A stretch of 64,000 bases of DNA from Alphaproteobacteria bacterium LSUCC0396 (GCA_041228345.1 CP166131.1:1915001-1979000), one strand, 5' to 3'; counted from the stretch's first letter, positions 24,577 to 33,348 are shown. Numbers and translations: made by a program. The notes: a model not told the origin generated them from the sequence alone.

Positions 24577-25473
24577 TTATTTGTCGCTAAATTCGATGCC
24601 AAGTGCCTTTTCATAAACCTTGATGATTGCGCTTTTGGGCTCGCGGCCAAAACCGGCGGCAATGGCATTTTGATAGCTGCTTGTCATGGCGTTGACCAAC
24701 GGTGTCATGGCGCGTTTTTCAATCGCAATTCGCTGGACGTTCAAAATATCCTTATAGGCGTCTTCCATCGGGAAATCATTGTCGAACTGGCGCGCAAGCA
24801 TTCGCGGCACAAAGTGATCGCCGGCAAAGCTGCGGGCGCTGGCTGTGGTCACAACCTTGGTTAATGCCTCGGTCGACAGGCCGCCAGCAACCGCGAGTGG
24901 CAACACCTCGCACAGCGCGACAATATTAATGTCATAGATTATGTTATTGACCGCTTTCATCATTTGGCCGGCGCCACTATCGCCGCAATAGACGATAAAC
25001 TCGCCCATCGCATCAAGCTGTGGTTTAACCTGATCAAATAGGGATTTGCTGCCGCCAAACATCAGCGTCAATGTGCCATCAGTGGCGCGAAAGGGCAGGC
25101 CAGAAATCGGACAGTCAGCATAGGCAATGCCGCGACTTGCCAGCTTGTCATGGATGGCGATTGCCTCGATCCGGTCAATGGTCGAAGTGTCAATGATGGC
25201 AAGACCGTCAAGCGCAGTTTCGGCAATGCCGCCAGCGCCAAAAATGACCTCATTCACATCTTTGGCGGACGGCAGGCATAAAAATATCAGATGACAATTT
25301 TCTGCCAAAGACGTGATCGAATCGGCGATGATCATATTGTCGCCATCCAGCCGTTCGGTGGCAGTGTCTAAGGCGTCATAAGCATAAAACGGGCTGCTGA
25401 TCCGGCCAAGATTATTTGCCATGCCAAGGCCCATTTGGCCGAGGCCGATAAACCCAATCCCTCGATTGCTCAT
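24577..25473 (-). CDS. NAD(P)-dependent beta-hydroxyacid dehydrogenase (3-hydroxyisobutyrate dehydrogenase family)
   Basis: 298-residue enzyme. The N-terminal Rossmann motif is IGFIGLGQMGLGMANNL; the substrate motif ADCPISGLPFRATDGTLTLM sits near residues 118-137; the catalytic lysine is in GAGQMMKAVNN (about residue 168). The all-alpha C-terminal domain follows. Family members oxidise 3-hydroxyisobutyrate, tartronate semialdehyde, 6-phosphogluconate-like and related acids. It is divergent from the PrpF-family isomerase gene at 25624 and shares the operator-like region between them, suggesting a common acid-catabolism role. Confidence 0.87.
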   Translation of the reverse strand: MSNRGIGFIGLGQMGLGMANNLGRISSPFYAYDALDTATERLDGDNMIIADSITSLAENCHLIFLCLPSAKDVNEVIFGAGGIAETALDGLAIIDTSTIDRIEAIAIHDKLASRGIAYADCPISGLPFRATDGTLTLMFGGSKSLFDQVKPQLDAMGEFIVYCGDSGAGQMMKAVNNIIYDINIVALCEVLPLAVAGGLSTEALTKVVTTASARSFAGDHFVPRMLARQFDNDFPMEDAYKDILNVQRIAIEKRAMTPLVNAMTSSYQNAIAAGFGREPKSAIIKVYEKALGIEFSDK

Positions 25474-25535
25474 ATTCGTCCACCCTTTTGATTTATCAAT
25501 GATGCTGCAACGGCTTGTGCTAGCCTTATTCAGTC

Positions 25536-25575
25536 TATACAGAAATTTTGTCCTGTATATATTATGGCGTATACA
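25536..25575 (+). promoter_or_regulatory. Cluster of three TGTATA-type half-sites in a divergent promoter region
   Basis: TATACAG (25536-25542) and CTGTATA (25553-25559) form a 7-bp inverted repeat with a 10-base spacer; a third arm GTATACA (25569-25575) follows, which pairs with the TGTATA of the second. This arrangement resembles operators of GntR-type or similar dimeric repressors. It lies between the dehydrogenase gene (start 25473) and the isomerase gene (start 25624), so it may control both. No regulator gene is adjacent. Confidence 0.5.
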
Positions 25576-25610
25576 CCAACGGTGAAATTAGATTTTTGTC
25601 GGATAAGATC

Positions 25611-25616
25611 GAGGAA
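25611..25616 (+). promoter_or_regulatory. Shine-Dalgarno site deciding the PrpF-family start
   Basis: GAGGAA 7 bases before the ATG at 25624. A longer frame begins at 25564, but that start lies inside the operator-like repeats and the extra residues do not resemble the family. Confidence 0.6.
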
Positions 25617-25623
25617 CCCTTAT

Positions 25624-26697
25624 ATGTCTCAGCGTGAAATTCCGTTTTTATTTATGCGTGGTGGCACCTCGCGTGGTCCTTATTTTAACGCTGCTGATTT
25701 GCCGTCAGATCGTGATGCGATTGCCGCAATCCTGTTAAAGGCGGTTGGTGCAGGCCACCCTTTGAACATTGATGGTATTGGTGGCGGTAACGCGGTAACG
25801 AACAAGGTTGCGATGCTGTCGCAATCTACTGATGACGCCGCCGATATTGACTATTTCTTTGCGCAGGTTTCGGTAACGGATCAATTGGTTGATTTTAAGC
25901 CAACCTGCGGCAATATCCTATCTGGTGTTGGGCCGGCGGCAATTGAAATGGGATTGATGCCGGCGGTTGATCCGGTAACAGAGGTGCGGATCAGGCTGGT
26001 GAATACGGGCGCGCTGGTGGTGGCAAAGGTGCAAACACCCGGCGGTATTGTGCGCTATGACGGCGATACCGCGATTGATGGTGTGCCCGGGACGGCGGCA
26101 AGGATTGATCTGCAATTTATGGGCGTTGTTGGCGCGGTCACAGGAAAACTGTTACCCACCGGAAATCTGCGTGATCAGTTTGAGGGGATTGAGGTCACTT
26201 GTATGGATGTGGCGATGCCAACCGTTTGCGCCCGCGCCGATGCGTTTGGGCTTTCCGGGTATGAGACTGTTCAGGAACTCGAAGCCAATAAAGACTTCAT
26301 GGCAAAAATGGAAACTGTCCGGCTTGTTGCCGGTACGGCAATGGGCATGGGGGATGTGGGTAAATCGGTCACGCCTAAATTTGCGGTTTTCGCGCCGGCA
26401 AAGGCTGGTGGCACGATTGCCGCACGTTATTTCATGCCGTGGCAAGCGCATCCGACAATGGCGGTAACCGGCGCGCAATGTCTGGCATCTTGTGCCATCA
26501 CTCCTGGTAGTATTGCCGATGGGTTGTTGACGCGGCCAAGCGCTAGCCCTGCAACCGTTACCATCGAGCATCCGTCGGGAACGATTGATGTGGTTGTCGA
26601 TTATGGCATTGCTGACAGCGGGCTTGAATTGAAATCGGCCGGGCTGGTGCGGACCGCACGCAAATTAGCGGCGGGCCAGCTATTTGTCCCCAACTAA
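25624..26697 (+). CDS. PrpF-family isomerase, 4-oxalomesaconate tautomerase-like
   Basis: About 357-residue protein of the PrpF/AcnD-accessory fold. Landmarks are PFLFMRGGTSRGPYF at the N-terminus, GGGNAVTNKVAMLS, the catalytic-cysteine segment KPTCGNILSGVGPAAIEMG near residue 95, PTVCARADAFGLSG, and PWQAHPTMAVTGAQCLASCA near residue 275. PrpF members isomerise unsaturated tri- or dicarboxylates; the LPSDRDA and GAGHPLNIDGIGGGNA parts are closest in my recall to GalD-type 4-oxalomesaconate tautomerases of gallate degradation. Adjacent tricarboxylate transporter genes on the other strand fit uptake and use of such acids. Confidence 0.82.
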   Translation: MSQREIPFLFMRGGTSRGPYFNAADLPSDRDAIAAILLKAVGAGHPLNIDGIGGGNAVTNKVAMLSQSTDDAADIDYFFAQVSVTDQLVDFKPTCGNILSGVGPAAIEMGLMPAVDPVTEVRIRLVNTGALVVAKVQTPGGIVRYDGDTAIDGVPGTAARIDLQFMGVVGAVTGKLLPTGNLRDQFEGIEVTCMDVAMPTVCARADAFGLSGYETVQELEANKDFMAKMETVRLVAGTAMGMGDVGKSVTPKFAVFAPAKAGGTIAARYFMPWQAHPTMAVTGAQCLASCAITPGSIADGLLTRPSASPATVTIEHPSGTIDVVVDYGIADSGLELKSAGLVRTARKLAAGQLFVPN

Positions 26698-26809
26698 CTG
26701 CCCGTAAAAACCTTTAATACCGCGCTTTTGGTTGATGGAGTTTTGGCGGCGGGCTTTCCGGCTGGCATGATCGCTCACACCAGCCTTGACTTCCTGTGAG
26801 GCCTGGCGT

Positions 26810-28453
26810 CTAGGCTTTTGGTTTATTGCTAAACCGGCGCCAGAGGACAACGCTGCTAACCGCGATTGCTGCCACTGCCAGCGAGCTGCGCAAAAGACCG
26901 CCCATCATGAATAGGGGCAGTGATAGGCTGAGCAGCACCATCGGCGAAAAGAGACGCTCAAGCAGTGAGCCGGTATCGCGGTGTTTTTGATAGATCGGGA
27001 AAATCATCGAAAATACGGCAACAATGGCAAAGAATAATGACCAAGGCCGAACAAAGAACAGCATCGGGTCGGCATCAATTGCCAAGGCCCGGGCCAGATT
27101 AAGTTCGGCGATATTGCCAAGAACAACCCCGAGGATCATCGGTGCCAATGGGAACCCGAACTGGCGCATAACGAAACCCAGAATACCAAAGAAGAATAAT
27201 GTCCAGATATCTTCTATTGAATTATGCAGGGCAAAGACACCAATCGTTGCAAAAGTCAGAATAACAGTTGCCAGCACATAGGTTTTAATCCGGGTAACCA
27301 GAACAAAAACCCGAAGAACCCCCGACTGCATTCCAATCATGATGAAGCTTGCCAGGAAAAACGCGATGTAAATTGAATAGGCGAGTGCCGGCTCATCTTT
27401 AATAAAGGTCGGGCCCGGCACGATATCATGCATGAGCAATGCCCCAAGCATAATCGCGGCAGTGATATCACCGGGGATACCAAGCGCCATAAGAGGGGTC
27501 AGGGCACCGCCCTCGACAGCATTATTTGATGTTTCTGGTGCAATGATACCGCGAGGATCACCCTTGCCGAAATTGGCGTCATCCTTGGCAGCTTTTTTGG
27601 CCTGATCATAGGCCAGGATATTTGCGATAGACCCGCCGGCACCGGGCAGAATTCCGGTAAACATTCCGATCAGTGCAGAGCGAATTACGACTACCCAGTT
27701 TTTTAGCAAAATACCGATTGCGCGGCGATGTTCGATTTTCACCTTCACCTGTTTGCGGTCACTAAGGGCATTGCGTGCCGTCACTGGATTACGCAAATCA
27801 GATAGCAGTTGGGAAAAGGCAAACAAGCCAATAAGCACTGCAATAAAGTTAAAACCGCTCAAAAGATAGTCAGAGCCAAAATCAAAACGACCAACACCAA
27901 CCGCGTCATCCTCGCCTACGGTGCGGATAAATAAACCCGCCGCACCGGCAATCAAACCCTTAACCAAATGCTCGCCAGCAAGTGACGCTGTCACAGTCAA
28001 GGCAAACATAACCAGCATGAAAAAATCCCAAGGCTGAAATTCTAAGCCGACCATCGCAAGTTGAGGGGCAAACAGCACTAATAGGACGGCGGAGATAATA
28101 CCACCGCAAAATGACGACCAAACGCCAATTCCAAGGGCAAGCCCGGGCTCACCATTGCGCGCCATTGGAAACCCGTCAAAGGTTGTAGCAACTGACGATG
28201 GCGTTCCTGGAATACCTGTTAGAATGCCCGACATAAGTCCGCCGGAAAGACCACCAACCAATACCGAAATCATTGTTGCAAGCCCTTGTGCGGGCGGCAT
28301 TGAAAAAGTGAAGGGCAGCGTCAGGACAATAGCCATTGCGATGGTAAAGCCCGGAATTGAGCCGGCCATCAACCCCGCGCCAACACCGATCACCATATAA
28401 GTCAGCGTTACGGGATCAATGATGTTCAGAAGTGCTTCAAGAAAAATGTCCAT
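26810..28453 (-). CDS. tctA: Tripartite tricarboxylate transporter large permease TctA (system 2)
   Basis: 547-residue protein with about 12 helices and TctA landmarks: GLMAGSIPGFTIAMAIVLTLP near residue 28, GLMSGILTGIPGTPSSVATT and DGFPMARNGEPGLALG near residues 75-105, then GMFTGILPGAGGSIANILAYD and APETSNNAVEGGALTPLMALG around residues 265-325. Membrane channel for the TctC-delivered carboxylate. It starts 7 bases after the tctB stop. A sample at 27601-27660 has 34 G+C in 60, much richer than the first TctA, so the two systems are not recent duplicates. Confidence 0.93.
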   Translation of the reverse strand: MDIFLEALLNIIDPVTLTYMVIGVGAGLMAGSIPGFTIAMAIVLTLPFTFSMPPAQGLATMISVLVGGLSGGLMSGILTGIPGTPSSVATTFDGFPMARNGEPGLALGIGVWSSFCGGIISAVLLVLFAPQLAMVGLEFQPWDFFMLVMFALTVTASLAGEHLVKGLIAGAAGLFIRTVGEDDAVGVGRFDFGSDYLLSGFNFIAVLIGLFAFSQLLSDLRNPVTARNALSDRKQVKVKIEHRRAIGILLKNWVVVIRSALIGMFTGILPGAGGSIANILAYDQAKKAAKDDANFGKGDPRGIIAPETSNNAVEGGALTPLMALGIPGDITAAIMLGALLMHDIVPGPTFIKDEPALAYSIYIAFFLASFIMIGMQSGVLRVFVLVTRIKTYVLATVILTFATIGVFALHNSIEDIWTLFFFGILGFVMRQFGFPLAPMILGVVLGNIAELNLARALAIDADPMLFFVRPWSLFFAIVAVFSMIFPIYQKHRDTGSLLERLFSPMVLLSLSLPLFMMGGLLRSSLAVAAIAVSSVVLWRRFSNKPKA

Positions 28454-28460
28454 CTGACGC

Positions 28461-28940
28461 TTACAACCCTGTCAAAGATCCGCGTGGCAGAAAAACTTCC
28501 AACGCATAGGTAAACAAAAGCCACATGCCGCCAGAAGCCCCAAACGCCAACATTAAGTGAATTAAAATCGAATTCCAGCCACCCAGCACGGTCAGGAGAA
28601 TAAAGCTAAATAGAATATTGCCGACCAGCATACCCAGGTAAGGCAGGACAAGTAGGTAAAGTCCAAAAATTGTGAAAACAGCGATGACATTTCGCCAATA
28701 TAAAATAAATTCGCCAATGGTCTTTCTCGGCGCCGCCTCTTTGTCTTCCTTTGGCATTCCAATCGACTGCAACAGATAGATCACACTCAATACACCAATA
28801 ATAATTATTATCAGCCGCGGCCACGCTGCAGGTGACAAAACACCATAGTCTGGTTCGCGAATTTCAAAGCTGGCAAGCATGAGCCCACCGCTCATCAATA
28901 TGAGGCATAATGCAACCAATCCATCTCGATTTAGTGACAT
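28461..28940 (-). CDS. tctB: Tripartite tricarboxylate transporter small subunit TctB (system 2)
   Basis: About 159-residue protein with four helices: LVALCLILMSGGLMLASFEI, then PAAWPRLIIIIIGVLSVIYLL, a charged linker KEDKEAAPRKTIGEF, and two closing helices. A longer frame to 29021 exists, but its first 27 codons contain the stem-loop at 28980-29004 and read poorly (HHLNVIQQHGRN), so I place the start at ATG 28940. It pairs with TctA of the same operon. Confidence 0.8.
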   Translation of the reverse strand: MSLNRDGLVALCLILMSGGLMLASFEIREPDYGVLSPAAWPRLIIIIIGVLSVIYLLQSIGMPKEDKEAAPRKTIGEFILYWRNVIAVFTIFGLYLLVLPYLGMLVGNILFSFILLTVLGGWNSILIHLMLAFGASGGMWLLFTYALEVFLPRGSLTGL

Positions 28941-28979
28941 ATTACGACCGTGCTGTTGAATAACGTTAAGATGGTGGGA

Positions 28980-29004
28980 GGCTGGCAGCACTTGGCCGCC
29001 AGCC
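28980..29004 (-). other. Intercistronic stem-loop between tctC and tctB (system 2)
   Basis: Perfect 7-bp stem GGCTGGC (28980-28986) and GCCAGCC (28998-29004) with an 11-base loop, in the gap between the tctC stop (29048) and the tctB start (28940). No U-run follows on the transcribed strand. It matches the arrangement in the first Tct operon and in the DppA-type operon. Confidence 0.5.
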
Positions 29005-29047
29005 AAAATTTGTTTAGTCAAGCCGCTGGCCGTAGCAGGCGACCAGT

Positions 29048-30028
29048 TTATTTTTTATACATACCAATCTCGATGGCAACGGCTTCGTAATCTTTGTAGA
29101 TCTTATCAGCATAAGCACGGAACTCATCGGGTCCTTGGAAGCGAAGGCCAGTGCCTTTTGCATCCATTGCGGCTTGCAGTGATGGGTTATCAACCGCCTG
29201 CTTAATGATTCCTGCCCACATGTCGATTACTTCGCGTGGGGTTCCCTTTGGGGCTACGATTCCACGCTCCAGGGCGAATGTCATATCATAACCTAGTTCT
29301 TTAAGCGTCGGAACATCTGGGATTGCTTTATCACGGTCATCAGCCGCGATCGCGAGCGGCTTGATCGTGCCTGCTTCAAGGTGCTTCTTACCTGATGCCA
29401 CGTTGACTGCACCAAGGGTGATGGCGCCTGAAAGCAGCGCATTCATTCTCTCAGCGGTGCCATCATAAGGTACCAGATTCAGCTTGATGCCCAAGGTCTT
29501 CTCCAGTAACAGCCAGATAAAGTGCGACGTCGAGCCAAAGGTTGCGCCAGCAGTTACCTTTCCCGGATTAGCTTTGGCATAGGCGGCCATTTCCTGAATG
29601 GTATTAAAAGGTGCATCGGCGGAGGCGCCAATGATGTCAGGTGTCACCGTAACATTGGCAATAGTATCAAAGCCGTTGTAGTGGAAATCAATTCTGCCGT
29701 TCAAAAAGCTGGTGATTGCAGACTGGTGGATCGCAAATAAGGTGCAGCCATCAGGTTTAGCTTTGGCTGCCTGCTTGGCGCCTTTGTTGCCACCCTGACC
29801 TGGTACGGTAACGACCTTCATGTTGTAGGGTGTGTCCATTTCGTTAACAGTTTTTTCAACCAACGCATAAAGTACCTGTGTTCCGCCACCTGGCGCCCAT
29901 GGAACAATCAATTGGGCAGTATCACATGGCAGTTTTGGAACCGAATGGGATCCAGCCTGCGCAACCGATGTTGCTAACATCAGGCTCGCAGCTGCGGCTC
30001 CGAGAATTGAAAGTCTTGAGTTTAGCAT
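29048..30028 (-). CDS. tctC: Tripartite tricarboxylate transporter binding protein TctC/Bug (system 2)
   Basis: 326-residue periplasmic protein with a Sec signal peptide (about residues 1-25, cleavage after VAQA) and the first ligand loop TAQLIVPWAPGGGTQVLYAL. The second loop region is GATFGSTSHFIWLLLEKTLG followed by VPYDGTAERMNALLSG. The usual aspartate after GGGT is glutamine here (GGGTQ), which removes the residue that in characterised Bug proteins contacts the ligand backbone through water or amine; the ligand may differ. First gene of the operon. A GGGAGT Shine-Dalgarno precedes the ATG. Confidence 0.9.
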   Translation of the reverse strand: MLNSRLSILGAAAASLMLATSVAQAGSHSVPKLPCDTAQLIVPWAPGGGTQVLYALVEKTVNEMDTPYNMKVVTVPGQGGNKGAKQAAKAKPDGCTLFAIHQSAITSFLNGRIDFHYNGFDTIANVTVTPDIIGASADAPFNTIQEMAAYAKANPGKVTAGATFGSTSHFIWLLLEKTLGIKLNLVPYDGTAERMNALLSGAITLGAVNVASGKKHLEAGTIKPLAIAADDRDKAIPDVPTLKELGYDMTFALERGIVAPKGTPREVIDMWAGIIKQAVDNPSLQAAMDAKGTGLRFQGPDEFRAYADKIYKDYEAVAIEIGMYKK

Positions 30029-30044
30029 TTGAAAAATACTCCCT

Positions 30045-30071
30045 GTGATTTGTTACATGATAATTTGTCAC
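30045..30071 (-). promoter_or_regulatory. 27-bp imperfect palindrome upstream of tctC (system 2)
   Basis: Symmetric positions GTGA(4)TTA(5)TAA(4)TCAC centred at 30058, only 17 bases before the tctC start codon at 30028 and next to its ribosome site. It could be an operator overlapping the transcription start or a leader element. The symmetry is partial (14 of 27 positions), so chance is possible. Confidence 0.3.
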
Positions 30072-30216
30072 GTGTGGCGGCAAAAAAAGAGGCACCACAA
30101 TCGATCATCTTTTCGTGAATTAGGTTGCAAAGGTTCGCTATGCCGAGTCAATATATTTATTAATTCATGGAGTAAACTTTAGGTAAAAAATTTGCCCAGA
30201 ATGGGCCGGAGAAAAT

Positions 30217-31020
30217 ATGCTATCGGTGGGAATTATTGGGCTTGGAACCATTGGCAATGTGGTTGCAAAAGCGCTTGATGATGGGATCGGCGGCATGAGG
30301 TTGGCGGCGATCGCTTCGGGGCGTCGAGACAAGGCAATTGCCAGCATTGCAAAGCTATCAGAACAGGTTGATTTTTTGACAATCGACGAGGTGGCCGAGT
30401 GCTGTGACATAATTGTTGATTGTGCGCCAAAGGCGGTGTTTCGCGACATTGCTATGGCAGCATTGTCGCGTGGCCGAACACTTGTAACAGTCAGTGGCGC
30501 CGGCATTCTTGCCAATGAGGATATCGAAGAGGTCGCACGCCAGAATGGTGGGCAGCTGGTTCTGGCGACCGGTGCGCTGCTTGGCCTCGACGCAGTGCGC
30601 GCCGCCGCCGAGGGTACAATTCACTCGGTTCGGATGATCACCCGCAAACCACCCAATGCCTTGAGGGATGCGCCTCACATCATCGATAATAATATCAGCC
30701 TTGATCGTTTAAATGGCGCTATTCAGGTATTTGAAGGCAGTGCCCGCGAAGGCGCTAAGGCCTTTCCTGCCAATGTAAATGTGGCGGCGGCTTTGGGATT
30801 GGCCGGTATTGGCGCCGATGCAACCCAGCTTGAAGTTTGGGCTGATCCGCATCTTGACCGTAACACCCATTCGATTGAGGTTGATGCCGATAGCGCAAAA
30901 TTCACCCTGCAGATCGAGAATGTGCAGTCCGAGAGTAATCCGGGCACTGGCAAGATTACCGCGTTGAGCGTGATTGCCTGTTTGCGTGGCATGACAGCAC
31001 CAATGAAAGTTGGCAGTTAG
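30217..31020 (+). CDS. nadX: L-aspartate dehydrogenase (DUF108 family)
   Basis: 267-residue enzyme with the Rossmann opening LSVGIIGLGTIGNVVAKAL, the VDCAPKAVFRDIAM segment, LVTVSGAGILANEDIEEVA, ATGALLGLDAVRAAAEG and the C-terminal block FPANVNVAAALGLAGIGAD followed by WADPHLDRNTHSIEV with the conserved catalytic histidine. It interconverts aspartate and iminoaspartate/oxaloacetate with NAD(P). In many bacteria this supplies iminoaspartate for NAD synthesis, but no nadA or nadC is near, so an amino-acid catabolic role is as likely. The first of three plus-strand genes; the gap to the next is 88 bases. Confidence 0.88.
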   Translation: MLSVGIIGLGTIGNVVAKALDDGIGGMRLAAIASGRRDKAIASIAKLSEQVDFLTIDEVAECCDIIVDCAPKAVFRDIAMAALSRGRTLVTVSGAGILANEDIEEVARQNGGQLVLATGALLGLDAVRAAAEGTIHSVRMITRKPPNALRDAPHIIDNNISLDRLNGAIQVFEGSAREGAKAFPANVNVAAALGLAGIGADATQLEVWADPHLDRNTHSIEVDADSAKFTLQIENVQSESNPGTGKITALSVIACLRGMTAPMKVGS

Positions 31021-31108
31021 GATCAGGCGTTTCCGAGGCATAGGGTTCCGGTTTTTGGCGGCGTTAAATAACAATCATCAAAAATTTGATAGATAGGGGA
31101 GAGTCGTT

Positions 31109-31966
31109 ATGCGGTTAGTAGCATTTGAAAAGGCGGGTGGACCGCATATTGGTGTTATCACTGATCGGGGCGTTGTCGATCTGTCGCTCGTTGACCCGTT
31201 GGCACCGCGTGATCTTGGCGCGGTTATCAAGGCAGGTCAGCTCGATGAGATTGCGGCAATTATGGCCGGCGCCGGTGACGCAGTGCATCATCAAATGGCC
31301 GATTTGAAATTTGCCCTGCCAGTTGCAAATCCGGGCAAAATTCTGTGTCTTGGTCTCAATTACATGGATCATGTTGCCGAGGGGCCATTTGATAAACAGC
31401 CGTTCCCAGCTATTTTCATGCGTAGCGCAACATCGCTGGTCGCTGCCAATCAGCCGATCATTGCTCCAAAAGTTTCTGAAACGCTGGATTATGAGGCTGA
31501 ATTGGCGGTGATCATCGGCAAGGAATGTAAAAACCTTACCAAGGCGAACGCGCTAGAGTCTATTGCGGGCTACAGCTGTTTTAACGATGGATCGGTGCGT
31601 GAATTTCAGCGTCATACCATCCAATGGACGATGGGAAAAAACTTTGACAAGACGGGCCCTTTTGGCCCGATCCTCGTAACGCCAGATGAATTGCCAGAGG
31701 CAGCAACTGGGTTGAAAATTGAATGTCGGCTGAACGGCCAAACTGTGCAGTCAAGCACAACTGATATGATGATTTTCCCAGTTATCGAAACGCTGGTATA
31801 TATCACAAAGGCCTTCACTCTCGAGCCAGGCGATCTGGTTATTATGGGCACGCCATCTGGCGTTGGTCACGCCCGAAAGCCGCCTTTGTGGATGAAGCAT
31901 GGTGATCTGGTTGAGGTGGAAATTGAGGGTATTGGGATTCTTGCTAACCCCATTGAAGCCGAGTAA
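31109..31966 (+). CDS. Fumarylacetoacetate hydrolase (FAH) family protein
   Basis: 285-residue enzyme. The FAH fold is clear from KILCLGLNYMDHVAE (about 78-92), PAIFMRSATSLVAANQPI, the metal-ligand segment DYEAELAVIIGKECKN near residue 130, GYSCFNDGSVREFQ and VIMGTPSGVGHARKPPLW. Members hydrolyse or decarboxylate C-C bonds of 2,4-dioxo acids, oxaloacetate or acylpyruvates, using Mg2+ or Mn2+. GATAGGGGAGAG gives a strong Shine-Dalgarno for the ATG at 31109. Substrate unknown; the neighbouring aspartate dehydrogenase would produce oxaloacetate-type acids. Confidence 0.88.
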   Translation: MRLVAFEKAGGPHIGVITDRGVVDLSLVDPLAPRDLGAVIKAGQLDEIAAIMAGAGDAVHHQMADLKFALPVANPGKILCLGLNYMDHVAEGPFDKQPFPAIFMRSATSLVAANQPIIAPKVSETLDYEAELAVIIGKECKNLTKANALESIAGYSCFNDGSVREFQRHTIQWTMGKNFDKTGPFGPILVTPDELPEAATGLKIECRLNGQTVQSSTTDMMIFPVIETLVYITKAFTLEPGDLVIMGTPSGVGHARKPPLWMKHGDLVEVEIEGIGILANPIEAE

Positions 31967-32166
31967 TTGCTATATTTTTGGTGGTTTTTTGAAAAAAAGC
32001 TCAAGATTTTTTGACGGGCAAGACCTGCTGTAAAATCGAAAAAAATTGCGTCAAAGCTACCCTACAAAGAATTTAAATTCATTGATTGGGAATTTTCGTC
32101 AAATTCTCGTTGCATTGGCGTGCAGGCTCTAAAAAAGGGGCTTTATATCATTGACTTTTGAGGTGC

Positions 32167-32184
32167 CGCCGCATCGCTGCGGCG
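32167..32184 (+). other. Compact leader hairpin upstream of the ketopantoate-reductase-like gene
   Basis: Perfect 7-bp stem CGCCGCA (32167-32173) and TGCGGCG (32178-32184) closed by a 4-base loop, then TTGAAGTTTTGTCTTTT. It lies 66 bases before the ATG at 32250 and about 200 bases after the FAH stop. The imperfect T-rich tail could make it a weak terminator for the FAH transcript or an attenuator of the next gene. The rest of the 283-base gap is A+T-rich with nothing else recognised. Confidence 0.45.
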
Positions 32185-32249
32185 TTGAAGTTTTGTCTTT
32201 TACCGGCTAAGAAAGCATATTATTTTTCCTAAACCGGAGACTCCCCCAA

Positions 32250-33317
32250 ATGACCCCCCTTAATATCCTAATCCTCGGTGCATCATATGGCTCGCTTTTG
32301 GCAACCAAAATTGTCTTGGCTGGTCATAATGCCAAAATGATCTGCCTCCCGGCCGAGGCCGATTTGTTTAATGCCGAAGGTGCGATTATCCGCACACCGG
32401 TAAAAGGGCGCGATGGCCTTGTTGAAATTCGTACCAGCGGACTGGCGGGCCAGCTGTCTGCAGGTGGGCCTGCTGATGCCAATCCGGCAGAATTTGACCT
32501 GATCGTGCTTGCTATGCAGGAACCACAATATTCATCACCCGGCGTCCGTGATTTGCTGCATTCTGTGGCTGAATCTGGTGTACCATGTATGTCGATTATG
32601 AATATGCCACCACTAAGCTTTATGAAGCGGTTGCCGAATATGAATATTGATGCGCTGCGTCCATGCTATGCTGAATCAAATCTATGGGATGCATTTAATC
32701 CAGAAAAATTTACCCTTTGCAGCCCCGACCCACAGGCATTCCGTCCCCCTGAAGAAAATCTGAATGTCTTGCAGGTTCGCTTGCCAACTAATTTCAAGGC
32801 AGCTGGGTTTCATCATGCAGAAGATAACGCAATGCTGCGCCGCCTTCAGGCCGATATTGAGGCTGTTCGCTTTACCACTGACGATGGTGATACAATCGAG
32901 TTACCGGTCAAGCTGAAGGTGCATGACTCAGTTTTTGTGCCATTGGCCAAATGGGCAATGCTGGTTGCTGGCAATTATCGCTGTGTTCAGAGTGCTGAAA
33001 TGCGGCCGATCCAAGCGGCCGTTCATACCGACATTGATCAGTCACGCGAAATCTATAACTGGGTTGTTGACCTTTGCGTCAGCCTTGGCGGCGCGCCAGC
33101 AGATTTTGTTCCGTTTGAAAAATATGCCAATGCAGCACAGTCGCTTGGTAGCCCATCATCGGCTGCACGTGCGCTTGCTGCTGGTGCAAAAAATATCGAA
33201 CGTGTTGACAAGCTGGTGCAAACCGTTGCCGCGCAAAAGGGCCTTCAATTGGCAAGCCTCGATGAAACCGTTGCACTGGTTGATGGCTGGCTAGATAAGA
33301 ACCGCGCCGCCGGTTAA
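32250..33317 (+). CDS. Ketopantoate reductase-like (ApbA/PanE family) dehydrogenase
   Basis: 355-residue protein with a Rossmann N-domain (NILILGASYGSLLATKIVLAGHNA; the usual GxGxxG is GASYGS) and an ApbA_C-like helical C-domain containing KLKVHDSVFVPLAKWAMLVAGNYRCV and PIQAAVHTDIDQSR. The lysine in the KWAML helix could be the catalytic one. True PanE reduces ketopantoate, but this protein is longer than PanE (about 300) and has an insertion around residues 75-180, so another 2-oxo acid is likely. It is followed by a strong terminator. Confidence 0.75.
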   Translation: MTPLNILILGASYGSLLATKIVLAGHNAKMICLPAEADLFNAEGAIIRTPVKGRDGLVEIRTSGLAGQLSAGGPADANPAEFDLIVLAMQEPQYSSPGVRDLLHSVAESGVPCMSIMNMPPLSFMKRLPNMNIDALRPCYAESNLWDAFNPEKFTLCSPDPQAFRPPEENLNVLQVRLPTNFKAAGFHHAEDNAMLRRLQADIEAVRFTTDDGDTIELPVKLKVHDSVFVPLAKWAMLVAGNYRCVQSAEMRPIQAAVHTDIDQSREIYNWVVDLCVSLGGAPADFVPFEKYANAAQSLGSPSSAARALAAGAKNIERVDKLVQTVAAQKGLQLASLDETVALVDGWLDKNRAAG

Positions 33318-33348
33318 GGCGAATGCCATATAGCGGTTGCCGGCCTTT

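Noticed and set aside
30045-30071. CRP/FNR-type site upstream of the second tctC
   Set aside because: The outer GTGA...TCAC arms recall CRP sites, but the spacing between arms is too large and the site is only 17 bases from the start codon, so I list it only as an imperfect palindrome.
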